A DNA stretch of 64,000 nucleotides from Clostridiales bacterium (GCA_015056255.1 SVGP01000008.1:1-64000); one strand, 5' to 3'; shown: positions 42,414 through 51,457, counted from the first letter of the stretch. Program-made: numbers and translations. The notes: a model not told the origin generated them from the letters alone.

Positions 42414-45299
42414 ATGATAGCGAGAAACGCGCTGAACAAGGGAAAAATTCTGTCTTTTCCGGGCATGGATATCGAAATCGTGTCCGTGCTCGGACAGGGT
42501 TCGAATGCAATTGTATATAAAGGATCCTACAAAGACGCGCTCACGGAAAACGCCGTGCACACTGTGCTTGTTAAGGAACTTTTCCCCTTTCACCCCAAGG
42601 GGCTGATTTATAGAAACGAAGAGGGCAAAATCTGCGTTTTACCCGAAGCGCAGGATCACTTTGCCCTCCATTTACAGTCTTTTGAGCGTGGAAACAAGGC
42701 GCATTTAAAACTTCTGGAGCTGTTCCCCGACAAAATTGGCGGAAACGTAAACACCTATTCCTTAAACGGCACGCATTATACTGTTTTATCGGAATCGGGC
42801 GGCAGGGATATAAACGCCTCCGAAAGGCCGAAAACGCTCAAGATTCTCACGCGCCGCATGCTTTCGCTTTTGGACGCGCTTTCAGCGTTTCATGAAACGA
42901 ACCTGATGCATCTGGACGTCAGCCCGGACAACATCCTGCTGGTCGGAAAAGGCGAAAACGAAAGATGCATGCTGATTGACTACAACAGCGCCTTTTCTCC
43001 CCAGGAGCTTTGCTTCGACGAAAACGCCTATTTTTCCGTAAAGCAGGGCTTTACTTCTCCTGAAGTCATCAACAAAAACTATGAAAGCGTATCGTGGGGC
43101 TCGGATCTGTACTCGGTGGCGGCCGTGTTTTTCTTTATGCTGATGAACCGGGTTCTGACGCTCAAGGAAACGCTTCAGAAAAATCCGCCGGATGTTTCCG
43201 AGGCGGATTTATTGAAGGATGCGCCTGAAACCGTAGTGTCTCAGGTAAAAACCATCCTCAAAAAGGGCTTAAGCGCGCTGCCCGCAAGAAGATATAAAAC
43301 CATTTCTGAGATGCGCGAGGCGTTTAGCGAGCTCATGCGCCGAATCGATATGCTGGGCGTAACGCATGCGTCTTTGTGGGAAGCGGGCAAAAAGAGCATA
43401 TTAAAGCTCACGCGCGAAAATCCGTTTTATGAATATCTTACGAATAACAATGATATGTTTCCTGTGCGTCTTACAGATGAAAACGGCAATGCGCAGGGAT
43501 TGGATGCGTTTATAGATACGCTTATTTCTGAAGAAGGCCAGTCTATTTGCGTTGTGTCGGGCGGCGGCATGGGAAAGACGACGCTTTTATTGAAATGCGC
43601 GCTTTCGCTGTCAGACGCTTATTTACAAGCGAAGCCTGCCGCGATGTATGTGTCCCTCGCGGGCAAAAAAAGCGGGGAAAGGGATTTTCTGTTAAATGAA
43701 ATCCTGAAATCTTTGCGCTTTACATCCGAAACCGTGACCTATGACGGCGCAAGGCATCAGCTGCTTACGCTTTTGTCATCGCCCATCAATACCAAAAACG
43801 GATCTGTACCGACGCTCATTCTCCTTCTGGACGGCTTGAACGAAGCTACGGGCGACAAGGCGATGCTGGTTCAGGAGATTGCGGAGCTTAATAAGCTTTC
43901 CGGCCTTCGGATCCTTATTTCCTCCCGCACAGAGGATGAAAGCGTGCGCTTTGCGCGCGTATCTCTTTCGGAGCTCAACGAAACGGATATTACGGATGCG
44001 CTCAAAAAGCGGGGTTTGCTCCTCCCCGAAAACAAGGAGATTCAATCTCTATTAAAGACGCCCCTGATGTTGTCGCTTTTTGTAAAAGCATCGGGCGAGA
44101 ACGCGCAGCTGACGGTAAATTCCGAGGCGGATTTGCTGGACGCATATATTCTGTCGCTTTTACAAAAGGAAAAGGACGCGCTGGGCGACGACGAGGCGCA
44201 AAAATACAGAATCGAAGCCGCGGCAAACTATGTCCTTTGCGCCATTGCGCTGAAATGCGAAAAGGCGGGCGGCGCAATAACGGAAACGGAAGCGTTTGAA
44301 ACGGTCAGAAAATGCCGAAAGACGCTTCTCAGCAGAAACCTTTCCCGCGCGTTTCCCGCATGGATCGGGCACAGAAATGATATTTGTCTGGATTCGCCGG
44401 ATACCTTTTATGGCGAAATCGTTCACAATATCTTAGTCAGCCGGATGGGGCTGATCGTAAGACTTGACGGCAATATCAAGATTGCCCATGCGAAAATCGG
44501 CGAATACCTTTCGGGAAAGCACGCCGAAAACGAAAAGCGCATACAAAAGCGAAAGTGCATAAGCGCATGCGCGATTGCGCTTTCGATCCTGATCGCGCTT
44601 TTGGGCGCATATGCTTCGTATGAAAAGTGGTTTAAGGATTATATTATCAAGGTGGAAATCCCAAAGATCCCCTATGACGACAAGGCGGCGGAAAATTGTC
44701 TTACGTATGCCGTTAACGGATATACCGAATACGGTTCCTTGTATGATGCGGCGGCGCGTTTGTTTGAAAACGGAATTGCGTTTATGGATTCCAAGAGCGC
44801 AACCATGACAAAGTCGCTGTACATCCGGTATATTGATAAGATGATGGCGTCGGAGGGCGAGGTGGTTTCCTGGTCGAAAATGCCGTTTGACGGTGAAAAC
44901 GCCAAAAAGCTCATTGTGTTTGCCGATGAGTGCAGAGAAATTTATGCGCAGGCAATGAAAATGTATGAGCTTTGGCGTAAGGATGATCGGCTGAAGGACG
45001 CGTGTCCTTCGTTTGAGGACGCGTTCAGGAATCTTGTAAACGCCGACGCTGTAAATGCGGTCTGGCTGTATCAGGTGGTTTGCGCGCCGCATCAGATCGC
45101 TGCGGATGATCCCTGGCAGCCGGAGCGGATGAAAAACGTCGCTTTGTCCGAGGGCATGCGAACGGTTTTTGATCGGGAGCGATCCATTGAAACGGGTCAG
45201 GAGGCTTTGCAGAATCTGGTTAACGCCGAAGCCGGCAGGCAGGATGCGCTGACGAAATTCAATACGGAAATGTACAAGCTGAGCCTATATACAGATTAG
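42414..45299 (+). CDS. Ser/Thr protein kinase-NACHT NTPase-transmembrane fusion protein
   Basis: A 961-residue signalling protein. Residues 20-310 form a Hanks-type kinase: glycine loop VLGQGSNAIVYKG (25-37), lysine in LVKELF (54), catalytic HLDVSPDN (166-173), metal Asp in IDYN (189) and FTSPEV in place of APE, so it looks active. Residues about 375-560 are a NACHT-type STAND NTPase: Walker A VVSGGGMGKTTLLLK (380-394), Walker B LILLLDGLNEA (468-478), sensor ILISSRTED (500-508). A winged-helix-like end follows (IAHAKIGEYLSGKHA, 690-704). One transmembrane helix (about 713-735) leads to a 225-residue outside domain with two NLVNADA/NLVNAEA sequences. GGAGG precedes the ATG. It sits between an HTH-like protein and a secreted protein. 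Sensing outside and kinase output inside is inferred. Confidence 0.85.
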   Translation: MIARNALNKGKILSFPGMDIEIVSVLGQGSNAIVYKGSYKDALTENAVHTVLVKELFPFHPKGLIYRNEEGKICVLPEAQDHFALHLQSFERGNKAHLKLLELFPDKIGGNVNTYSLNGTHYTVLSESGGRDINASERPKTLKILTRRMLSLLDALSAFHETNLMHLDVSPDNILLVGKGENERCMLIDYNSAFSPQELCFDENAYFSVKQGFTSPEVINKNYESVSWGSDLYSVAAVFFFMLMNRVLTLKETLQKNPPDVSEADLLKDAPETVVSQVKTILKKGLSALPARRYKTISEMREAFSELMRRIDMLGVTHASLWEAGKKSILKLTRENPFYEYLTNNNDMFPVRLTDENGNAQGLDAFIDTLISEEGQSICVVSGGGMGKTTLLLKCALSLSDAYLQAKPAAMYVSLAGKKSGERDFLLNEILKSLRFTSETVTYDGARHQLLTLLSSPINTKNGSVPTLILLLDGLNEATGDKAMLVQEIAELNKLSGLRILISSRTEDESVRFARVSLSELNETDITDALKKRGLLLPENKEIQSLLKTPLMLSLFVKASGENAQLTVNSEADLLDAYILSLLQKEKDALGDDEAQKYRIEAAANYVLCAIALKCEKAGGAITETEAFETVRKCRKTLLSRNLSRAFPAWIGHRNDICLDSPDTFYGEIVHNILVSRMGLIVRLDGNIKIAHAKIGEYLSGKHAENEKRIQKRKCISACAIALSILIALLGAYASYEKWFKDYIIKVEIPKIPYDDKAAENCLTYAVNGYTEYGSLYDAAARLFENGIAFMDSKSATMTKSLYIRYIDKMMASEGEVVSWSKMPFDGENAKKLIVFADECREIYAQAMKMYELWRKDDRLKDACPSFEDAFRNLVNADAVNAVWLYQVVCAPHQIAADDPWQPERMKNVALSEGMRTVFDRERSIETGQEALQNLVNAEAGRQDALTKFNTEMYKLSLYTD

Positions 45300-45311
45300 G
45301 AGGAAATGGCA

Positions 45312-46469
45312 ATGATGAAGAGAATACTGGCGATGATCCTGGTTTTAGTGCTTGCAATGCCATTTTTTGCGGTTTCGGAAGGCAATGATCCGATTTTCAA
45401 TGCGCTTTGGAATTACATAATGTTTGTAGACAGGCTGCTGGAGGATGAAATCTACGGAAGCATGTATTTTAACAAATTCTATGAAAGCCGAACGCACGAG
45501 GATCTTCTGATTGCAAAGGCAGCCATTCACGCCGCCTATAAAGAGGTTCAAAAGCTGGAAATCCCCGAATTTTCCATGACGGAAGACGAATGCCTGCGCT
45601 ATATGGACGAGGGCGTTGAGATAGAGGCGCTGCTCCTTTCGTATGAAGAAGCGAACACGACGAAGGAAAGCACGGTTCTTTTTTTCATGAACCTCATTAA
45701 TACCATTGAGGCGGAAATCTATTTTGAGCCGGCGCTTGAGAATCTGAAGGAGCAGCTTGCGCATTATGAGCGGGATGTAGTATATGAGGCGCGCAATCTT
45801 GTATACATGACGAATTATCTCCTTTTGCAGCTGAAAAATAAGGATGGAATCGATGCGTTCTGGCAGTCCGTCAAGGAAAACACCACGATTGTAAAAAGCG
45901 ACATGGATGCTTTCAATACAGACATCGAAGCGCTCATTTCCTTGGGCGGCGAAAATACAGACCGGCTGGAATTAAATCTGGACGAGCTCAATGTTTTGAA
46001 AGAGGGCTTTGGCGATTATATGTTAAATATTTCGATTGAAGCCTCTGAAACAGGAGACCTTTCGATATTCAAACAGAACCGCACCGAAATTATCGGCGAG
46101 ACGCAGGTGTTTCCGATGCCCTCGTGGTTATTTCCTACGGATGCTGAATATACCTACATCTTCTCAAAGCCTGAAACGGACGAGCTGTTTTTGATGGCGG
46201 CGGGAAGCAAAATTACCTCCGCGCCGGATCGAATCAAGATTACTTTAGGGGCGCTTACGCTTGACGATATTCAGGAGTATCTTGATTCTTTGACGATTCT
46301 GGAGTATAATGCTACGTATGAGTTTGCGCTGGAGGACGGCGTCGACACGCTGTATCTGATGGCGGAAAAGGGCGACGGAACGCTCATGATCATCTGGAAC
46401 GAGAGTGAAACCATTGTCTATCTCATGCCCCCGGCGGTGAGCCTGGTTCCTTACATTTACTGGAAATAA
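45312..46469 (+). CDS. Secreted protein of unknown function, partner of the kinase-NACHT protein
   Basis: A 385-residue protein with a signal peptide (MMKRILAMILVLVLAMPFFA, cleavage near VSEG). Residues about 30-240 are helical and rich in Glu/Asp/Leu; the last 130 residues look alpha/beta, with strands such as ADYTYIFSKPETDELFLMAA-like pairs and the end GTLMIIWNESETIVYLMPPAV. I recognise no family. The AGGAGG of this gene overlaps the kinase stop codon (12-base gap), so the two are translationally linked; ATG 45312 has the correct spacing, while ATG 45306 is too close. A terminator follows at 46495-46530. It would meet the kinase's outer domain on the cell surface, hence a ligand or co-sensor is plausible but unproven. 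Confidence 0.62.
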   Translation: MMKRILAMILVLVLAMPFFAVSEGNDPIFNALWNYIMFVDRLLEDEIYGSMYFNKFYESRTHEDLLIAKAAIHAAYKEVQKLEIPEFSMTEDECLRYMDEGVEIEALLLSYEEANTTKESTVLFFMNLINTIEAEIYFEPALENLKEQLAHYERDVVYEARNLVYMTNYLLLQLKNKDGIDAFWQSVKENTTIVKSDMDAFNTDIEALISLGGENTDRLELNLDELNVLKEGFGDYMLNISIEASETGDLSIFKQNRTEIIGETQVFPMPSWLFPTDAEYTYIFSKPETDELFLMAAGSKITSAPDRIKITLGALTLDDIQEYLDSLTILEYNATYEFALEDGVDTLYLMAEKGDGTLMIIWNESETIVYLMPPAVSLVPYIYWK

Positions 46470-46494
46470 AGCGTATCTCAGGCGCTCAATTTTC

Positions 46495-46530
46495 GGGTGG
46501 ACGCATATGTCCACCCTCGTTTTTGTTTTT
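46495..46530 (+). terminator. Rho-independent terminator closing the kinase-NACHT unit
   Basis: Perfect 8-bp stem GGGTGGAC/GTCCACCC (46495-46502 and 46509-46516) with loop GCATAT, followed by TCGTTTTTGTTTTT. Confidence 0.9.
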
Positions 46531-46546
46531 GTTGGGAGGAAAATGC

Positions 46547-47926
46547 ATGCTTTCGAAAATCAAGCCGTATCTGGGCGATAAGGAATTCTACAAAAAGGTA
46601 TTGAAAATCGCCGTGCCCATTTCGGCGCAGTCGCTGATCACGGTGGGCGTAAACCTGATGGACACGGTCATGCTGTCGGACTTTGGCGATGCGCAGCTGG
46701 CGGCCTCTGCGCAGGCGGGCAGCTTTATTTCGCTTTTCCAGATTTTCTGCATGGGCATCGGCATGGGCGCATCCGTTTTAACTTCCCGATACTGGGGCAT
46801 GAAGGAGATGCCATCCCTCAAAAAGGCCATCACGATTATGCTCAGATTCCTTATGGTGTTTGCAGGTGTATTCACGCTGGCTACCATATTTTTCCCGGAC
46901 GAAATCATGTCGATTTATGCGCGCGACGAGGGCGCAACGGTATTAAATTACGCGATCATTTACATCAAATGGCTGATTCCGACCTATTTCTGCATGGGCC
47001 TTACGCTCACCTGCACGATCATTTTAAGAAGCGTGGGCCTCATGAGGATCCCGCTGTACTCGTCCATCTTTGCGTTTTTCGTAAACATCTTCTTTAACTG
47101 GGTGTTTATCTTCGGTAAGCTCGGCGCGCCTCAGATGGAAATTGCGGGCGCGGCGCTGGGCACCTTGATCGCAAGAATTTTCGAACTCGTGTTCATCTGC
47201 GGCTATTTCTTCTTTATCGACAAAAGGATCGGCTACCGCGTGCGCGATTTCTTTATGAAATGCTCGGATCTGGTGGGCGAATATGTGCGCGTGTCGGTGC
47301 CGGTTCTGATTTCGGACGGCCTGCTCGCCATCGGAAACAACATGGTCGCCATCATTATCGGCGGCATGGGTGGCGCGTTCATGGCTGCCAACAGCGTGAC
47401 CACCATGATGCAGCAATTGTCAAGCGTCTTAACGCAGGGCGTGTCCCATGCCAGCTGTATTATCACCGGACACACGATGGGCGAAGGCGACACCGAAAAG
47501 GTGCAGCGTCAGGGTTATACCTTCCTACTGTTCAGCTTCATTTTGGGCCTTTTTGCTGCAGGCGTCATCCTCGTTTTAAGCCCCGTGATTATAAACTACT
47601 ACGATATTTCGCTTGAAGCCAAGGAAATCGCCTATCACTTAATGGACGCCATCAGCCTGATCATTGTCTTCCAGGCCATGAGCTCCATCCTCACCAAGGG
47701 CGTTTTAAGAGCCGGCGGCGACACGACGTTTTTAATGGCGGGAGACATTCTTTTCCTGTGGATCGCGTCGGTTCCGCTTGGATATCTGGCGGGTCTTGTG
47801 TTCCATTGGCCGCCGTTTTGGGTGTATACGATGCTGAAGATCGATCAGGTGATCAAGTGTATCTGGTGCTTCTTCCGCTTAAGAAGCGGCAAATGGATGA
47901 AGAAGATCAAAAAGGCGGGCGAGTAG
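46547..47926 (+). CDS. MATE family efflux transporter
   Basis: A 459-residue, 12-helix antiporter with KVLKIAVPISAQSLITVGVN, LMDTVMLSDFGDAQLAASAQ, ILRSVGLMRIPLYSSIFAFF and MEIAGAALGTLIARIFELV. It resembles the MATE protein at 39844-41211 more than the two minus-strand ones. GGGAGG lies 7 bases before ATG 46547. It follows the terminator of the kinase unit, so it needs its own promoter, which I cannot point to. Its 3' end abuts a half copy of repeat family B. The substrate is unknown. Confidence 0.88.
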   Translation: MLSKIKPYLGDKEFYKKVLKIAVPISAQSLITVGVNLMDTVMLSDFGDAQLAASAQAGSFISLFQIFCMGIGMGASVLTSRYWGMKEMPSLKKAITIMLRFLMVFAGVFTLATIFFPDEIMSIYARDEGATVLNYAIIYIKWLIPTYFCMGLTLTCTIILRSVGLMRIPLYSSIFAFFVNIFFNWVFIFGKLGAPQMEIAGAALGTLIARIFELVFICGYFFFIDKRIGYRVRDFFMKCSDLVGEYVRVSVPVLISDGLLAIGNNMVAIIIGGMGGAFMAANSVTTMMQQLSSVLTQGVSHASCIITGHTMGEGDTEKVQRQGYTFLLFSFILGLFAAGVILVLSPVIINYYDISLEAKEIAYHLMDAISLIIVFQAMSSILTKGVLRAGGDTTFLMAGDILFLWIASVPLGYLAGLVFHWPPFWVYTMLKIDQVIKCIWCFFRLRSGKWMKKIKKAGE

Positions 47927-47934
47927 CGATCCTG

Positions 47935-48000
47935 CGCCCAAAAGGCTCCCTTGTGTAAAGGGAGCTGTCAAAATCGAAGATTTTGACGGAGGGATTGTCG
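47935..48000. repeat. Palindromic repeat family B, half copy
   Basis: The left end of the family (AGGCTCCCTTGTGTAAAGGG, then AGCTGTCAAAATC, GATTTTGACGGAGGGATTGT) without the right half. It matches 39594-39642 with differences mostly in the central hairpin loop. It begins nine bases after a MATE stop codon. Confidence 0.8.
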
Positions 48001-48062
48001 TTTCCCGTCCCGCGCACATTGCTTTGTATAATTGTTAATCATATTTATGAGGTATAGATCAT

Positions 48063-49193
48063 ATGAACAAAAAAGACATTGCCGAAATCCGGCGCAGATT
48101 AAATTCCGAAAGCCACAACCCCATCGACGTTCGTGGATTGTATGTCAACGGAAAGGGCGCGGTGGTTTCCGCGTTCCATAAGTCGCTCATGTCGCTTCCG
48201 CAGGAGGAGGCCGACAGCTACATGGCTATTTTCAAGCGTTTGTTCTCGGGCGATTTTGGAAAAAATCTCTCCATGGTGCATTTTCCGGTGGATGAGGTGC
48301 TGGAGGGCGAATGCCACGGCAGGCTCATGGACATGAACCGCGATAAGCTGATGGACGACGAGCTGGCTAATGAGTTTTTCACTGCCGTCATCGAAAACAC
48401 GCACATGGAGGGGAATTATCTGATCCTCCTTCTGCACGATACCTATGACGTGGCGTTTAAAACCCGCTCGGGCGAAGACGACGAAACCGGGGACAGCGAA
48501 AACGTATTTTCTTACATACTCTGCGCTGTTTGCCCTGTAAAGATGTCCAAATCCGCGCTTTGCTATTTTGCATCCGAGAATGATTTCGGCATGCGCGATC
48601 AGGACTGGGTGGTTTCCGCGCCTGAAATGGGCTTTATGTTCCCGGCCTTTGAGGACGGCGGCCCCAACATCCACGACGCGCTTTACTACACCAAGGACAT
48701 TTCAAACACCCACACCGACTTTACCCTCGCCGCCTTTAACATCGACTCCCTCGCCGCGCCGCAGGAGAAGAAGGAAGCGTTTCAGTCGCTTCTGGTTGAA
48801 TCCCTTCAGGACGAATGCAGCATGGAGGTCGTTCAGGCGGTCAATGAACAGCTGATCGCCCGCGTAGCCGAGCAGAAGGCCGACAAGGAAGCCGAAACCG
48901 CGTGCATTTCCAAGGAAGAGGTTTCCAAAATGCTGACCGGCTGCGGAATCAGCGATGAAAAAACAGAGGCTTTTAAGAAAAATTACGACGAGACCTTTGG
49001 ACAGGGCATGGACATTCCCGCCGCGTCCATCGTAAACGAAAGACAGTTTGAGGTCAGAACGCCGGATGTGGTCGTGCGCGTAAATCCCGAACACGCCAAT
49101 TTAATAGAAACCCGCATCATCGACGGCGTTAAATACATCCTCATCAAGGCCGAAGAGGGCGTGACCGTAAACGGCATGTCGGTCGGCATGTAG
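48063..49193 (+). CDS. DUF4317 family protein
   Basis: A 376-residue protein of the DUF4317 family, common in gut Clostridia and of unknown function. It begins with the typical MNKKDIAEIRRRLNSESHNP and contains YVNGKGAVVSAFHKSLMSLP and LLLHDTYDVAFKTRSGED, CAVCPVKMSKSALCYF and FMFPAFEDGGPNIHDALYYT. It is mostly soluble, with no signal or membrane segment. GAGG lies 11 bases before the ATG. Its stop meets the next gene (an RNase Z-like hydrolase) within 14 bases, so they are co-transcribed. Some family members are thought to sense or bind nucleotides, but that is not established here. Confidence 0.88.
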   Translation: MNKKDIAEIRRRLNSESHNPIDVRGLYVNGKGAVVSAFHKSLMSLPQEEADSYMAIFKRLFSGDFGKNLSMVHFPVDEVLEGECHGRLMDMNRDKLMDDELANEFFTAVIENTHMEGNYLILLLHDTYDVAFKTRSGEDDETGDSENVFSYILCAVCPVKMSKSALCYFASENDFGMRDQDWVVSAPEMGFMFPAFEDGGPNIHDALYYTKDISNTHTDFTLAAFNIDSLAAPQEKKEAFQSLLVESLQDECSMEVVQAVNEQLIARVAEQKADKEAETACISKEEVSKMLTGCGISDEKTEAFKKNYDETFGQGMDIPAASIVNERQFEVRTPDVVVRVNPEHANLIETRIIDGVKYILIKAEEGVTVNGMSVGM

Positions 49194-49207
49194 TGGGAGG
49201 CACGAAT

Positions 49208-49993
49208 ATGGAAAAAACCTTTGTGCGCGTTCTGGGCTCCACCAACTGGCTGCAGACCAAAATGAACGACCACAGCTCATACACGCTTTCAGATACGATC
49301 CTGATCGACGTATGTCCGGGCGTGATCCATCATCTTTTGGAAATGGACGTCGATCCGTTAAAGCTGAAAACCGTGTGCTTTACCCATATGCACGCGGATC
49401 ACTACATGGGTCTTGCGCCGCTTCTTTTGTATTTCCGCGCCGCGACCGGCAGATATGACGCTCTTACCCTGATCGGGCCTAAGAAAACCGTAAAGGAAAG
49501 CGTCCTTCGCGCGCTTCACTTTAATACCCACGACGCGCCCGGCGACAGAGCCGACGTTTGCGGTATGCCGACGATCATCGAGCTGGACGACGGTGAAGGC
49601 TGCTCGCTTCATCCCGATTTTGAAATCGAATCCCATCCGTCGGATCACGCCGTGCCCGGTGTTGTCTACCGCTTCACGCACAGGGAAACGGGAAGAAACG
49701 TGTGCTTCACAGGCGACACGCGATATGTGCCCAGCTTTGCAGATTGGTTTAAAAATACCGATCTTCTTGTCCACGAAGCCTCCTCCGGCGCAAAGCCTGT
49801 CGGCCCGAATAACGAAATCAGCCGCCATTCAAGTGTATTCGACGCCATCCGCGTGATGAGGGAATCCGGCGCAAAGAAGCTTATGATTACCCACATAAAC
49901 GATTCCCTGCGCAAAGACGCCATCGAGATTGCCAATGCCGAACTGGGCGATAGAGCGTTTCTGGCCGAGCCCTATAAGGTTTTTGAATTTTAG
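49208..49993 (+). CDS. MBL-fold metal-dependent hydrolase (RNase Z-like)
   Basis: A 261-residue hydrolase. The metal site is CFTHMHADHYMGLAPLL (H-x-H-x-D-H), with SHPSDHAVPGVVYRF, CFTGDTRYVPS and IDVCPGVIHHLLE providing further ligands, a set typical of RNase Z/elaC-like members, although the RNase Z exosite arm is short. It could process tRNA 3' ends or a small phosphodiester. GGGAGG lies 7 bases before ATG 49208. It forms an operon with the DUF4317 gene. Beyond its stop a 118-bp palindromic element may end transcription. Confidence 0.8.
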   Translation: MEKTFVRVLGSTNWLQTKMNDHSSYTLSDTILIDVCPGVIHHLLEMDVDPLKLKTVCFTHMHADHYMGLAPLLLYFRAATGRYDALTLIGPKKTVKESVLRALHFNTHDAPGDRADVCGMPTIIELDDGEGCSLHPDFEIESHPSDHAVPGVVYRFTHRETGRNVCFTGDTRYVPSFADWFKNTDLLVHEASSGAKPVGPNNEISRHSSVFDAIRVMRESGAKKLMITHINDSLRKDAIEIANAELGDRAFLAEPYKVFEF

Positions 49994-49999
49994 GAAAAA

Positions 50000-50117
50000 G
50001 GCGCTGTCTCAAACATGTTTTGCCTTAGGCTTTAACGAAATGCTTCTTAAAAACATGAACTACGGGACGGGAAACCCGTCCCGGTTTCATGTTTTATGCT
50101 TTTAATGAGACAGCGCC
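50000..50117. repeat. 118-bp nested palindromic element between convergent genes
   Basis: Terminal inverted repeats GGCGCTGTCTCA (50000-50011) and TGAGACAGCGCC (50106-50117) are perfect. Inside, AAACATGAA/TTTCATGTTT arms enclose GGGACGGGAAACCCGTCCC. The T-run beyond the right end on the plus strand may make the element act as a terminator for the RNase Z-like gene. The inner core is shared with repeats at 15489-15597 and 55743-55828. Confidence 0.8.
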
Positions 50118-50123
50118 AGTTTT

Positions 50124-51344
50124 TTATCTGGCTTTTTTACCTTTAGCTTTCTTCGTTTTTGACGCCGGTTCGCTTGGCTGCGGTTCAGGGCCGCTTGAGC
50201 CGGTTGCGGCTTCGACCGTCTGCGCCTTCGGCGCATTGAGTTTTTTATCGATGATTTCGGAGTAAACCGTGGAGAACAGCGCAAACACCGGAACGCCCAG
50301 AATCATACCGGCAATGCCGAACATGCGGCCGCCTACGACGATGGACACCAGTACCCAGAAGGGCGAAAGGCCGGTAGTGTCGCCAAAGAGCACGGGCTTT
50401 ATGACGTTTCCGTCAATCTGCTGAAGGACGACGGTGAAGATGGCAAAGCCCACAACCAGCGAGGGCTTGACTAAAAGCACGATGATGGCAGCCAGAATGC
50501 CGCCGACAATCGGGCCGAAGGTGGGCACAAAATTGAAAACGCCCAGCATGATGGAAAGAATCAGCGCATAGGGGCATTTGAAAATGCTCAGGAAAATAAA
50601 ATTGATCACCGCGATGATGACGGCGTCCAGCAGGTTGCTTCCCAAAAAGCGGATGGTGATTGCATCGCCGCGCTCGATGATTTCATTCAGCCTCTGCGTT
50701 TTCTGCTCGCCCAGCACGACCTTTTCAAGCTTCATAATCCCCTTTTTCAGGTTTTTGCGGTCCAGAAGCGCGTATATGGACATGGCCAATACGATGATCA
50801 GGCTGAATAAGTGACTTCCGAACTGATAGAACAGATCGATAAACTGCTGATAGTTGCTGGTGAGCCAGGACATGACGGAAGCCAGAACCTCATTGCTCGA
50901 GCCGATCAGTTCATCGACATTGATTTCCACAAAATCAATTTTTTCGGCGTATTTGGCGATAAAGGCCTTGATGGATTCGATGTAGGAACCGCTGTTGGCC
51001 ATAAATTCGGTCAGAGATTCGATGGTTTGGGGGATAACCAATATCAGAAGAAAATAAACCATCAGAAACAGAAACAAAACCGTCGAAATACCGGCGATAT
51101 GCACGCGCAGCTTTTCGCTTTTGAGCTTTTTCAGAAGCCTGTTTTCCATAAAGCGCGCAAACGGTCTTAAAACATAGGCGAGGATCAGACCGCTGGTGAC
51201 GGGCGAAAGATAATACAGAATGGAGTCAAACCATGTGCGGACATGGTTTAAATTATTTAAAAGGTTAAACGATACGGCGGCTGCGATAGCGATCACAATA
51301 CCGGATACCACCAGGCGGCGGTCAATATGTTTATCAAGCTTCAT
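50124..51344 (-). CDS. AI-2E family transporter (PerM/YdbI-like)
   Basis: A 406-residue membrane protein with about eight helices. Landmarks are LVVSGIVIAIAAAVSFNLLN, SPVTSGLILAYVLRPFARFM, FNFVPTFGPIVGGILAAII (the family's F-x-P-x-x-G-P-x-x-x-x-x-P-like segment) and PFWVLVSIVVGGRMFGIAGM. Members export autoinducer-2 or act as Na+/H+ antiporters; this one is unassigned. The C-terminus is Lys/Pro/Ala-rich (TKKAKGKKAR). I chose ATG 51344 because the TTGAAA-17-TATAAT promoter (51389-51417) puts the start of transcription near the earlier ATG at 51380, so that ATG would be nearly leaderless. GAGGTG lies about 12 bases upstream. Confidence 0.85.
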   Translation of the reverse strand: MKLDKHIDRRLVVSGIVIAIAAAVSFNLLNNLNHVRTWFDSILYYLSPVTSGLILAYVLRPFARFMENRLLKKLKSEKLRVHIAGISTVLFLFLMVYFLLILVIPQTIESLTEFMANSGSYIESIKAFIAKYAEKIDFVEINVDELIGSSNEVLASVMSWLTSNYQQFIDLFYQFGSHLFSLIIVLAMSIYALLDRKNLKKGIMKLEKVVLGEQKTQRLNEIIERGDAITIRFLGSNLLDAVIIAVINFIFLSIFKCPYALILSIMLGVFNFVPTFGPIVGGILAAIIVLLVKPSLVVGFAIFTVVLQQIDGNVIKPVLFGDTTGLSPFWVLVSIVVGGRMFGIAGMILGVPVFALFSTVYSEIIDKKLNAPKAQTVEAATGSSGPEPQPSEPASKTKKAKGKKAR

Positions 51345-51388
51345 AGCTGGCTTTATCACCTCTTTTAAGATTGAATCCATACCTATTT

Positions 51389-51417
51389 ATTATAGCATCC
51401 ACATGAGTGCCTTTCAA
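51389..51417 (-). promoter_or_regulatory. Promoter of the AI-2E family transporter gene
   Basis: Minus-strand TTGAAA (51412-51417) and TATAAT (51389-51394), spacer 17. Confidence 0.7.
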
Positions 51418-51457
51418 GAGGCAACGGACTTAAATTAGGCAAAAATGACATGGATCA

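Noticed and set aside
49358..49828. Minus-strand 156-codon frame opposite the RNase Z-like gene
   Set aside because: It is the antisense shadow of a frame with clear metal-binding motifs, with no ribosome binding site.
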